Positions 1-9,793 of a DNA stretch of 64,000 nt are shown in pieces. Positions within the stretch are counted from its first letter, which is position 1; every line of letters begins with the position of its first letter. A model generated the notes under the pieces. It was not told the DNA's origin. It ran no database searches and saw only the letters and a program-made list of their open reading frames with translations. The DNA comes from Norana najaformis (lineage: Eukaryota > Annelida > Clitellata > Crassiclitellata > Hormogastridae). The DNA is taken from assembly GCA_964023275.1 (NCBI GenBank), contig OZ029928.1, positions 1,240,001-1,304,000 of the forward strand, written 5' to 3'. The translations under genes and the position numbers were made by a program.

Positions 1-597
1 GGTGTGTGATTTTTAACATCTTAATTGTGAGTGAGTGATTTTATTGATCACCAAAATAATTAGCAATTACAACTTCAGTCTGTCGCATACATTGGCGCCA
101 CTGGGCTGATCTAAAAAGAACAGAGTTCCGGTAAGAAGGTCACCTCTTTACATCATAGATTACAAATAGGCGACAGCATTATACTGAACAAGTCAATTAA
201 TAATCTAGAATATAAAAGTGATTAATACAATCAATGTCAGTGCATAAACACAAAAACTTAACTAAGCGCCAAACAAAAACTTAACTAAATGCATGGTGTA
301 GATGAGATTTTAGACTTGTTTTGAACTGATATAAAGTTGGCAACCTCGTAATTACAGCTGGCAGAGAATTCAAGAATGTGCTGCTTCTTTTCGTTCTATA
401 TATTTTCAAGTTAAACTTATATACCTAATTCATAAAATTCATATTATACTTAACTGTACACTTTAAGTTTGTTAATTATAACAGAGGTTATAATAGAGGC
501 GCAAATAAATAAAAAATTTCAGCAGGTTGTTTATTACTTTAACTGGGTGGGTGGACCGTCTTTCATATAAATTATGGTTTGAATTCTTTCTTTTCAG
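1..597. other. Non-coding, upstream of gene C remnant
   Basis: AT-rich sequence with no convincing exon on either strand. If gene C kept an Ig1-like exon it should lie here or outside the window; none is recognisable. The stretch ends in a good acceptor tract just before the first gene C exon. Confidence 0.5.
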
Positions 598-944
598 ACC
601 ATTCTCCAACTATTACGTACAACGATACAAAAGAATAATAGTGGTAAATAAGAACGTCATCATAGCATATACTTTAAATCATAACGGATCTGTGACACCA
701 GATCCTACACTAAGACCCTACTTCTATTGGACGGACTAGAATGGGCAAAATGTTTCAAGTTCCTACTATTCTACGACAGAACGCGGCTGTTTCTCAGTTA
801 ACGGTTATAGCTGGTAGACAAAATATTATTCCAAAGACAAGTCATTCCTATATGAAACTGATACCAACAGCCACTACTGGTTTCGCAAATAACTCTTCAA
901 CTGTCAATTGCAGGGCCAATGCTTCTACTATCAAAATACTATGC
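598..944 (+). pseudogene. Gene C: decayed Ig2-like exon
   Basis: A pyrimidine tract and AG precede position 598. The phase-1 frame starts HSPTITYNDTKE and then stops. Another frame continues with VNKNVIIAYTLNHNGSVT and a conserved Trp (FYWT), which aligns with the second Ig exon of genes A and B (VEGDQLTMTCAVEY ... LNWT). The first canonical Cys appears replaced by Tyr (AYT against MTC). The second half jumps frame again and can be followed only loosely to a possible donor near 944. I read this as a host Ig exon that has decayed through several frame disruptions. The remaining Ig exons of gene C follow downstream on the same strand. Confidence 0.5.
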
Positions 945-2375
945 AAGTATTCTATCGTTTGCAGATTTGATTAGGATAGGCATATCTCTACTCTGATAAT
1001 TACTTGATCCGAGTCTCTTTAAGGATTTTTCTATTTAGCGCGAGTTGACAAGAGGCTAAGCTTGGAGATTTTAAGCCGCAGCGAGAAACAACGGAATAAT
1101 AAAATGATTTCGATGAATGACAAAGACTGAATGTTCACATTCAAAACAGAATATCAATTAAATGTCAAACAGAAAAACTGAAAAACTTAAACCCAGGACT
1201 TCAGTTCAGACCTGGTATCCGACGCTTCTTCTTGCCAGCCTTCCCTAAGCTTCAGCCTATAAGAGTTGGCGTGACGTCTTCGGGATCGATCCGTTGTCAC
1301 AGGCAGTATTCATTCAATCAAACATTCATTCATTCATTCATACAGAGTCCCGAGGTCGTGCAATCACTAGGCCTACTACCGTCTTTCGGCACAGTCCCTT
1401 GTGTGTTTTCCGTTGGGCCTCGGCTTCTTGGAGTCATCTGCGCTGATAGCGAGCGAGTAACTTGAACAGTTTTGTCGCCTTCACGTCATCCCTCAGATCA
1501 TGGTGGCTGGCCTGGACTTCTCAGTCCGTTGAGAGCGAAACCAGAAGCCGTTCCAGTAGTTCCAGTTCCTCTAAACTTTGAGAGGAAGACTCTAGACCCT
1601 TCAATTCGTTCAAGAGGTTAACATTTACTTCCTTTTCGGTCCGTCGAGAAGAGTATCTCCCCTGAAGCATAACCGATATTTGTCACAGTCTCCAAACTAT
1701 TCATACTAGTTTTCTTCCAAGTTAGAAACTTGGTATTTTTATTAAAATGTTTCGGTGTTCAAAGCGTGTCGTCGTTTTGTCTTTCAACATAGTTTTTAAG
1801 CTCATTTTACAAATAATTGGGTTAATAGTAAGCTTATATGTTCAGACTCTGGCTGCGGTTTCTCATCGTCGATGCCACGTCGACGCACTTTTGACATTTA
1901 ATACAGCTGAAATTATGGGACACATTATAATAATAATTATATTTTTGTAATCTATGCAAGAAACTGTACAAATCGACAAAAATCATCTGATTTAGTCTAA
2001 CGTTTCTAGAGATACCAGTTCTCAAAAAGTGGGCATCACGAAGTTTCGCGAAATGTCTTCGGAGGGTGGGTCATGGAATCAAGGATATCTTGGAAAGTAT
2101 TTTAAATACTGCAAAAAATTTGTGGTTTCCCATCCAATACATCTCGCAACATGTGGTTGAAATTTCAGCCAATTCTGAGATTGTCGGGTGGGAGGCATTG
2201 GTTGAGTTGAGCTGGAATGACCCAGTTGTGATTAATTTAGTTTTTATTTTATTTTCTAAGTTTTCTTCTTGTTGTAATTCTATTAAACACTTTTACATTG
2301 TTGTTTCACTTATTATGCCCCTTTCAATGGACGCTGAATAACGCTGAATGACGCTTTCAATGAAACTGCTTTCAG
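945..2375. other. Gene C intron-like region, unassigned
   Basis: No exon recognised. It contains a short (ATTC)n microsatellite near 1308-1341 and a moderately GC-richer stretch at about 1200-1700 whose open frames resemble nothing I know. Confidence 0.4.
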
Positions 2376-2657
2376 ACCCAATTCAGCTGGGAGATATTAC
2401 AAGTGAAGGAAGAAATTCCACTATCAGCTCCTGTGGAATCAGCACAGTCATTTGCAATGGAACGGCTAATCCTGCAGCCAATTATAATTGGGTTGACATG
2501 GAGGAACCTGATAAAATAATCGCTAGTAGTCAGTTATATAACTACGCTGAGTATGGACGATTATATAGCTGCAGTGCGACTAACACCATCAGGAACGAAA
2601 TAAAAACAGATGAAGCAACTTACAAAGTGCAAGATCAATACGGTATCACTACCTGTA
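2376..2657 (+). CDS. Gene C: Ig3-like domain exon (intact)
   Basis: A 282-nt exon, exactly 94 codons, phase 1 at both ends: acceptor ...ctgctttcag, donor after TGT A with GTAAGT. The protein has the Ig core: STVICNGTANPAANYNW (first Cys and Trp), then YAEYGRLYSCSATNTI (Tyr-x-Cys). It ends in a Cys (ITTC) just before the donor, as every Ig exon in this cluster does. It aligns with the third Ig exon of genes A and B (ELTCNSSANP ... W ... NRTYQCTVSN). It would form an extracellular C2/I-type domain. It is open and has good splice sites, although the exons on both sides are damaged, so gene C may be a recent pseudogene or may be expressed in part. Confidence 0.75.
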
Positions 2658-3166
2658 GTAAGTATATACGACAATAAATCTTACTCTACCACTCAATCTT
2701 TTTTGTTGATTGCTTTCAAGATTGCATTAAAATCTGAAATTCAATGTGTTTTTGCACTGACTGCTTATGCCCTCCGTGAGTTGTTCGGATGTAAAAAAAC
2801 TCAGCACAAAGCGTAAAAATTTAAGCTTATACCGTTCACCATAGACTTTAAATAGTGTTGACTAACTAAAAAAGGATTGTAGCAGACGGGTCTGACGGAT
2901 TATTATGAATAATGAAAGTGGTGCAATATAAATGGGAGGCTATATTTTAGGCCTAATACTAGAAAATATTGCCATCTCTTTACTGTATGTAGGTTCTAGT
3001 ATTGTTCAATAACGTATATAATATTAGAGAATACAATTGTTTATATTGCTTCAAAGTATTATCAAGCACAGAATTCCATTTGATATAGGTGTATCTTGCA
3101 ATAATAAGCTACAGGTTAAACTCCTTGTTGTAAGGATCATAACAAAATCTTATTATGAATTTACAG

Positions 3167-3374
3167 AAGGTTGTCATACTACAAATATGAACATCACTGG
3201 TGAAAATTGCTTGGAAAGCAAGTGTGGTTGTCTGCTTAGCTGTAATACAAGTAATACTTGAAAATTCCAACGTACTTAAGGATCCACCTGACGGATTTTA
3301 CTCATGTGTGACTATGAATGTCATCGAAGGAATAACATTTGAAGCCGAAATAGCCGTCGAAGTCGTCAACTGCA
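3167..3374 (+). pseudogene. Gene C: truncated Ig4-like exon
   Basis: Acceptor ...gaatttacag and donor TGCA/GTAAGT bound a 208-nt exon. Phase 1 gives GCHTTNMNITGENCLESKCG, matching the Cys-rich start of the fourth Ig exon in A and B (ADANCDNGTNSCSCV), and then reaches a stop. A different frame gives the end of the domain, PPDGFYSCVTMNVIEGI ... EVVNC. The intact homologues are 288 nt, so about 80 nt of the middle, including the Trp region, is missing and the loss is not a multiple of three. As read, this exon truncates the protein. Confidence 0.65.
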
Positions 3375-4222
3375 GTAAGTAGATAATTTGTTCCTATTTA
3401 TAACTATAACCTCTTCAGGCTACTTTCATTCAACTTCATAAATTTTCAGCGTATTGATATTGGTATGTTCATCTAAGGTAAACACAACTACGTTGCTGTT
3501 GCCACGCCTTCGCGATTCATAGCTTTGAATTACATGATTTGTTATAAGTCCGAAAATATTATGATGGAATATTCTGAGTGAAAATTTAAAAAAACTCAAC
3601 TGTAGTTATTTAACGCTGGGATTTTGACAGTTGAAGTCAATGTAGAGGACCATGTCTTGTTGCAAACGTGCATTCAAGTTTGTTTTAAAACGACCAACTT
3701 CCATGAAAACAGCTGAATACAAGTTGAAATCACGTCATAAATTGATGTCCTGACACATCAAATTTTCAAGATTATTCAGTGAGCCACATTTATATAAATT
3801 TAGCACGATTTGGAAAACAAATAAACAGTTGTGGCCGTTACTAGTGGTGCCTAATTGGTTTTGGCTAATACAGTTTCAGTAGTGAAACAGTGTTAACGAT
3901 ATAATAAGAACTCAATATATTAAACTAAGTGACATTTCTCTTAAATTGTCCATTTCTTGTATGTTAGTTTACTTTCAATATGAAACTTCTTAGGATTAAG
4001 CTGGATTTCAGCATTGTGTAACAAGTAGGTATTCAGTACGGTTCTAATTTTAAACACTGTTGAAATACTAGAGTTATAGTAAAGCTACGACCTTTGACAT
4101 CTGCCGGAATTTTAAGCTCAGCACCTAAAAAACGATGGCCGATTTTGACGAAATAATATTTATATAACCGAAATCGCTTAAATATTCGTGTTCATTAATG
4201 AGATTACATATTCTTTCTGCAG
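3375..4222. other. Gene C intron
   Basis: AT-rich, no recognised exon or repeat. It ends in the pyrimidine tract of the next small exon. Confidence 0.4.
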
Positions 4223-4258
4223 CGAATTGTAGTTGGCCACCGTGGTTGACATATCCAA
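4223..4258 (+). CDS. Gene C: 36-nt stalk exon
   Basis: A strong acceptor (ttctttctgcag) and a GTAAGAG donor bound 36 nt that read NCSWPPWLTYP in phase 1-1. Length and phase equal those of the 36-nt exon at 26733-26768 in gene A, and both lie between Ig and transmembrane exons. The likely role is a short extracellular stalk segment. Splice sites are clear but the exon is too short to prove by content. Confidence 0.5.
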
Positions 4259-6951
4259 GTAAGAGTTTTTAATTGCTGAAATAAACTTTAAAACTATCAC
4301 AGTTTAAAATCTTGTAATCGCGACTTTTAAGGCTTTTAAATTCTACTATTCCTGTGTAGCTTATGATCTTTTTGAATTGTATTGTTGCTTCTGCTTTAGT
4401 ATGTTTTAAGCAGTTTTAATTGTAATTAAATACCAAATGTTTCGCATCTAATTGTATCACACAATTATTGTAAAAACTATACTTTTAATCGCTTAGTCAA
4501 GGCGTTTATATGTCGAGTACATTGAATAAGCCGAGTTCGCGCGATAGAAAGGTATTTATTTATTTATTTCATTTATTAGAACCATTTATAATGCATGCAA
4601 AGTCAGTTAATCTGAATCTGAGGCGCAGAATTAGCCAAAAGGGGCTGATCGATCACCACTGTGCTTTCCAGTTACATTTCTTGGGTGCATATGAGGTTTA
4701 TAGTCAGGTTTTTCTTCATGAAATAATTTATCATCAGTAGAAGAAGAAGGTCAGCCTCTTTAGGTTAACTCCAAGAGGCAGCCACGGTCATGAAGCTCCT
4801 AACGACGTCATTTTTCTCACCTCCGCTCATGACTGGGTGGCCAGTCATCTTCGCTATCTAATCTTCCAACTGACAGTCGATTTAAACCGTTTAGAACTGA
4901 GATCGCAAGTGGATGCTAGCATGAAAGAAATATTTCTGTCCTGTTAAGGATTTAAATATGCAGAGTGCCTTTGCGAAGTTCCAAAAGGTGCTATGCAAAT
5001 ATCCTTATTAAGGCACAAACGCACACATACATACATATATACATAATAACAACCATATAAACACACGCACAAACATGCATAGGCAACACACATTAAATTC
5101 GTCTGCACGCTAACCAGTAGTTGACATGCTTGTGTCTGAAGAAATAGCTGCGCTGAAATTCAGAGTAGTCTGGTTGAAATTCATGCGCGACATTTATACA
5201 TTGACTCGTTTAGTGACTAGTCTTCTTTGATGTCGCACAAAAACATTTTGTTTTAAGCCGAATGTTTTTATACTGTCGAGAGTAAATACGATAAGCAGTT
5301 AATTTGCTTTCAATTGAGACAAGATTTTCACGTAAAATTGAAGCTATGTTCTCGTGAGCTCTACAATTCGCCGCATTAGTTAAACGTGCATTTATTTGTT
5401 CGTATTTAATTGCAATCCAGCGCCAACGTAACCCGCTGCTGTACGTATGCACTCAATATTATGAGTTCAACTTTTCTCGGTTATTTGAATTCAAATTCTT
5501 GCCTAGATTGCATCTGGTTAATGAAAAGAATCACATATAATTCCTCCAGGTTGAAAATAAATAACAAATCTTAACCGTATGGAAGTAGTTAATGTTAGGC
5601 GCATAAAGTAACTTTGACTAATTTTGTATTTTTAGTTCTGAACAAGTGATATTCTCTAGAGATAGTTAAACATCTGTTTTGTCTTATCTGCTAGTGTGTG
5701 ATTTTGCTATTGAAAGGTCAATGCTGTTTTTCTTGACAGCTTATTATCCCACAACAACAACATGTTCTACGGAGAGCACTTTACGTTAGTTATTGTGTTG
5801 TACTTTTTAACCATTCAAATAGTCTAGCGGTTTTATGCTTTGTCATTGTAATTGTAATTTGAAATTTGTAAAGCGCCTCTTCAAGATGAACTCGTCAGAA
5901 GCGCTGTCTGTCCTAACGCTATTTAATGTCATTAAAAACGGAACATTCGTCCATTAGTAAACATTGCTCAGATGACTAGAAGAATCACCAGTGGCAAGCT
6001 CGCGCACAACCCTATCCAACAGGTTCCCAGCTAGAGTTGACCTATAACAGTATGTTCGGAGTTTCTGAAGCATGTAGCGTTGAGGATGAGGAAACGATAA
6101 TGGGCGATGTGGTCCGCCGCCAATGGCTCACGGTTGTCTCACCGTCCAGCAGTCCGTAGTATATCGAAGACGACGCAGCGTCCGGATATCCCTCGAACCG
6201 ACGGATATGCGTAGGATAGGCATTCATCGCCCGACGGCCGGTGGGTAGTTGAGCCATTCCGTGGTTGATGGTCATTGCCGCTCCAAAGACACTTTTCGCC
6301 CTTCCTCCTCCGAATCCATGATTTCCCGGTGAAGGCGGCGTACGTACGGGAGTAGGTCTGAGGCTTGACTGTCCTCTCCCTCCTCCGTTGGTGGGCCATT
6401 CCAGACATAGGTCACGATAGCACTAAACAAAACCGTCCGGTGCGCACTAAATCCGTATTAGAAACGAAAAAAATTATTCCGATAGGCAGACTCGGCAACA
6501 GTAAAAATCCGAACTGCCAGAATTATGCGCAAATTTCACATTTGGACAGTTTCATCCGTCAAAACAACGTGAAGAAATGCCAACGACCTATAATATGGTT
6601 CCTGGAATGCGCAGAATTCCTACATTGATCCATTTCTATCTTCAGTTTTAGGGCGACTTCGCTCTATCTATTTCCTCAATTCCATTTAAGTTAAAACCCT
6701 TCATTTTCGGAGACCCACACTTTTTAGGTAAATTATATAGGTGTCTGACTTTTATTAATAATAATAACAGCATAATCAATTCATCAACTTATTTCTAGTT
6801 GATTTTCAAAAATTAAATGGCTGTTTCTTTGGCGCAGGACAGTCTAATTTATGAAATCCTTATTAAGATATACCCATTAGTTTCCCACTGTCATTACATG
6901 TCTCAGCTTGACTGTGAGAAGAAATTTATCATTTTGTTTTATAAAATTCAG
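4259..6951. other. Gene C intron with old repeat fragments
   Basis: It holds a LINE 3' tail (5843-5930, listed separately) and a GC-richer segment at about 6040-6420 that is open on the minus strand in two frames but resembles no family I can name. The remainder is AT-rich without recognisable content. Confidence 0.4.
5843..5930 (-). mobile_element. CR1/L2-like LINE 3' tail fragment
   Basis: The plus strand reads a TTGTAA-type hexamer run followed by TTTGTAAAGCGCC and a GCGCT partner. This is the reverse complement of the 3' end carried by the LINE copies at 21268, 24734 and 59739. Confidence 0.6.
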
Positions 6952-7061
6952 AATGCTCATCTGCCGAAACTGCGGCAATCGTGTTGGGCGTCTTACTCGC
7001 AATCTCCATCACAGCGCACATAACACTGGACAACAAATTTTTACAAAAGTCATGTTACTGA
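6952..7061 (+). pseudogene. Gene C: transmembrane exon (remnant)
   Basis: Acceptor ttataaaattcag opens a phase-1 frame, CSSAETAAIVLGVLLAIS, closely matching the membrane exon of gene B (AKTAAIILGVLFGVAL). The hydrophobic run is shorter than in B and is followed by polar residues and an in-frame stop at 7059-7061, with no clear donor before it. It is therefore a degraded or truncated single-pass membrane exon. The left end of a DNA transposon lies only about 30 bases downstream. The match to B identifies gene C as a true paralog beyond its Ig domains. Confidence 0.6.
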
Positions 7062-7227
7062 AATGAAATTAGTCAGTTCTTATCAATTTGTATGTGCTGA
7101 ACACGAATATGACAGTGAAAATGCCGAATTGGCTCTAGTTTTTTTGTAATCTGAAATGAAGTAATTTTATATCGCACAATGCATGCCAATAGTGATACAC
7201 TTACAGTTAATATTTGTAAAAACCAGG

Positions 7228-8925
7228 TCATAGACTAGTTCTTAGATTTTTTGCCTGTCTCTTGTACAGCTGTTCGGGAGCATCTCTGCGGAGTGTCCAG
7301 CAGTAGTCAGCCAACATTGTAGTGGACCAGTTTCCCTGGTACATTTGCTCCATTGTTGCGATATCTTGATGAAAACGTTCGCCATGTTCGTCACTAACCA
7401 TACCACAGTTGTCAGGGAAGAAATCCAGATGGGAATGAAGGAAATGCATCTTCAGAGACATATTGCAGCGAAATTTCTGGTACTGCTTGAGCATGTCTTC
7501 TTCTAGTTCCTTGTAGTTTTCTGCCCTAACATTCCCCAGAAAGTCTGTAGACACTAGACGAAAAGCATTCCATGCTTGTTTCGCATCACCCTCCAGCAAG
7601 TTGTTGAAGCGGTCATCTTTGAAGAGTTCTCTAATCTGAGGACCCACAAAAACTCCCTCTTTAATCTTTGCTTCGCTGAGTCGAGGGAATTTTTCATGCA
7701 AGTATCGGAAAGCTGGCGAAGTGCGGTCCATGGCTTTCACTAAGTTAATCACCAAACCTAGTTTGATGTGAAGGGGTGGTAGTAGGATTTTGTGAGCCTC
7801 GACCAGAGCTGGGTGCTGGATATTCTTCTGTCCAACTGCCATGTTTTGTCTGGGAGTCCATTCCTTCCGCACGTAGTGCAACTCTCTTGCTCGGCTATCC
7901 CACTCACACAAGAAACACATATATTTTGTATATCCTTGCTGCAGTCCCATTAAAATGGCAACTACCTTCAAATCACCACACAGGTGCCATTTGTACCTGT
8001 TATAGTCAATGGAATGCAGTAGCTGTTTTAGGTTATCGTATGTCTCTTTCATGTGGACAGCATGCGCTAATGGAGTAGATGGAAGACGGTTTCCATTGTG
8101 CAAAAGCACAGCCTTAAGACTCAGTGTTGAAGAGTCTACAAAGAGTCTCCATTCTTGTGGGTCATGAGTGATCTGTAAGGCATTCATGAGGTCGTCAATA
8201 TTGGAACAGAATACCAGATTACCTTCCTTCATAAAGAAAGGTTCCAACTGCTGATGGCGCTTTCTATATGAAGTAATTGTGACATCTTCTTCTAGAAGAT
8301 TCCATTGTTGGAGTCTTGATCCTAGCAATTCTGCCTTGTTTTTGGATAAGTCCAAATCACGAACAAGGTCATTTAGTTCTTCCTGTGTTATTCTGTGTGG
8401 GGTTGATGATGCACCACAGTGAAAATCGGGATCACTGCACGTTGACGGACCAGGAGAAGAACATGTCGGCTCACCCTTGTCCTCATCAGATGAATCAAGG
8501 AAAATATATTCTGCTGGAGGTTCTGGAATAGGAAGTCCATCACCATGTGGAACTGGTCTCAATGCTGACGGAATGTTTGGGTAGACTATTGTCGACTTCT
8601 TTTGCTTCGTTATTCCACCGGAAAGAGGAGGAACCAAGCAGAAGTAACAGTCATCTACGTGGTTGCTTTGCTCTCTCCACACCATGGGAACTGCAAACGG
8701 CATTGATGGTCTTTTGCCATTCAACCACTGTGAAAGCTGTGTTGTACATGTAGCACAGCATATATGCGGGACCCATGGCTTGTCTTGGTCACCAACCTTG
8801 CATTCGAAGTAAGCATGATATGCCTTCTTGACTTGATAAGTGATACTTTTCTTCTGGTTGGCAAATGTCACTTCCCCACAAATGTAACAAAAGTTGTCCA
8901 CAGTATTTACGCACTTCCGAGGCAT
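7228..8925 (-). CDS. Cys-rich transposon ORF, 565 aa
   Basis: One uninterrupted frame of 565 codons. The N-terminal 100 residues hold CxxC-type pairs (CYIC at 13-16, CCATC at 56-60, CYFC at 93-96), suggesting zinc binding. Residues 140-180 are acidic and Ser/Pro-rich. The C-terminal half has LFVDSS (D264), CGDLKV (D317), CFLCEWDSR (337-345), PPLHIKLG (383-390) and DEHGERFHQD (512-521). I recall closely similar proteins as abundant, mostly uncharacterised copies in many animal genomes (Hydra, aphids, molluscs), which fits a mobile element. The D264, D317 and E516 positions would suit an RNase H-like transposase, but that is my inference. The ORF looks intact and the copy may be young. Start chosen: the first ATG, about 95 nt after a TATA box. 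Confidence 0.75.
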   Translation of the reverse strand: MPRKCVNTVDNFCYICGEVTFANQKKSITYQVKKAYHAYFECKVGDQDKPWVPHICCATCTTQLSQWLNGKRPSMPFAVPMVWREQSNHVDDCYFCLVPPLSGGITKQKKSTIVYPNIPSALRPVPHGDGLPIPEPPAEYIFLDSSDEDKGEPTCSSPGPSTCSDPDFHCGASSTPHRITQEELNDLVRDLDLSKNKAELLGSRLQQWNLLEEDVTITSYRKRHQQLEPFFMKEGNLVFCSNIDDLMNALQITHDPQEWRLFVDSSTLSLKAVLLHNGNRLPSTPLAHAVHMKETYDNLKQLLHSIDYNRYKWHLCGDLKVVAILMGLQQGYTKYMCFLCEWDSRARELHYVRKEWTPRQNMAVGQKNIQHPALVEAHKILLPPLHIKLGLVINLVKAMDRTSPAFRYLHEKFPRLSEAKIKEGVFVGPQIRELFKDDRFNNLLEGDAKQAWNAFRLVSTDFLGNVRAENYKELEEDMLKQYQKFRCNMSLKMHFLHSHLDFFPDNCGMVSDEHGERFHQDIATMEQMYQGNWSTTMLADYCWTLRRDAPEQLYKRQAKNLRTSL

Positions 8926-9034
8926 TACTGTTCTGTATTGTATCTAAATGGATAAAGTAATAATAGTTTTATAAAACAGTAACTTAAACTGTCTCGCACA
9001 AAGTCTGTAATATTGTAAATGCTCAACCGTTCCG

Positions 9035-9080
9035 ACTCGCTTTATATAGTACACTGCTGACGTCATCTTACGTCAGCAGC
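9035..9080 (-). promoter_or_regulatory. TATA box and CRE-like palindrome upstream of transposon ORF
   Basis: On the minus strand a TATATAAAG box (9040-9048) lies about 115 bases before the ATG. Immediately upstream is a perfect 10-bp inverted repeat, CTGCTGACGT and its partner, separated by 6 bases; it contains the full CRE octamer TGACGTCA (9058-9065). This looks like a compact element-borne promoter. Confidence 0.55.
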
Positions 9081-9316
9081 CGACTGGCTGTAGTTTTACA
9101 TTGCATCAGAAAATGACGTAATCAACTGTGCATGATGTGTCCATGATGGGATTATGCAATGAGGTGGAATATTACATCATTCTAGACTTATTTAGGATAT
9201 TGTCGAAGTCCTACTGCATAAATTTACATGGTGAAACATAAAAAATGAACTATATGAAATATTTTCAAAACGAGAGCCAATAAAAATTTTTTATGGTTAT
9301 ATTCGTGTTCAGCACA

Positions 9317-9659
9317 CCAAGATGTTACACATTAGCGCCTTTTCCAGTCAGTAACGATTTCTATGTTGACCAGTGTAATCAGCCTTGTTGTTTTCTATCG
9401 CAAAGGTGACTATTTTCTTTGATTTACTCAAATTCAGAATGTGTCCAGTCAGTGGATGCACTGACAAGACACATATTTATTCTTCTACATTGCATTATTA
9501 CGGGGTATTGAAATGTACAAACCACAAAAGTTTGTGTGCATAAATATTACAATTTTTGCTTTATAAACTTTTCAGTATAGATTGGAAATAACCGTTTCAT
9601 TTAAATTCCAGATCAGTCATTTATGTATTATGTATTTTATCGATGATAATTGCTGAAAG
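9317..9659. other. Gene C intron
   Basis: Nothing recognised between the transposon end and the tail exon. Confidence 0.4.
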
Positions 9660-9793
9660 GTGCCGTCAACCGAAGAGATTCCATTGAGCCTGACGTAGCA
9701 CAGCCAACAAGTAATCCAGAAGAACCGCACTACCAGGACCTCTCCAAAGAAAATATGGCCAAGGGACCTGAATACGAAGAACTTCATCATTAG
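9660..9793 (+). CDS. Gene C: cytoplasmic tail exon with ITAM-like motif
   Basis: A phase-1 exon ending in TAG (9791-9793): 43 codons plus stop. The end of the frame reads PHYQDLSKENMAKGPEYEEL then HH. The two YxxL cores are 10 residues apart and have acidic residues upstream, fitting the ITAM rule YxxL-x(6-12)-YxxL, which in other animals binds tandem-SH2 kinases after phosphorylation. The gene B tail (56715-56917) has the same design. The acceptor (gctgaaag) is weak in pyrimidines, so the exact start is less sure than the frame. Because the upstream exons are damaged, this tail may no longer be made into a full receptor. Confidence 0.65.

Larger units (their letters stand above)
7093..9316 (-). 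mobile_element. TIR-bounded DNA transposon-like element
   Basis: The ends are inverted repeats of about 47 bp. The left starts TGTGCTGAACACGAATAT at 7093; the right ends in its reverse complement at 9299-9316. Inward similarity continues to a shared ATTGGCTCT-GTTTT segment (7128-7142 and about 9265-9281). Between them is one long intact minus-strand ORF with its own promoter-like region. A target-site duplication is not obvious, so the outer limits may extend a little beyond the given positions. The element sits in gene C between the membrane and tail exons. Confidence 0.75.

Noticed and set aside
6042-6408. Minus-strand frames in the GC-richer segment
   Set aside because: No recognisable domain, two overlapping frames of similar length, no supporting splice or promoter signals.
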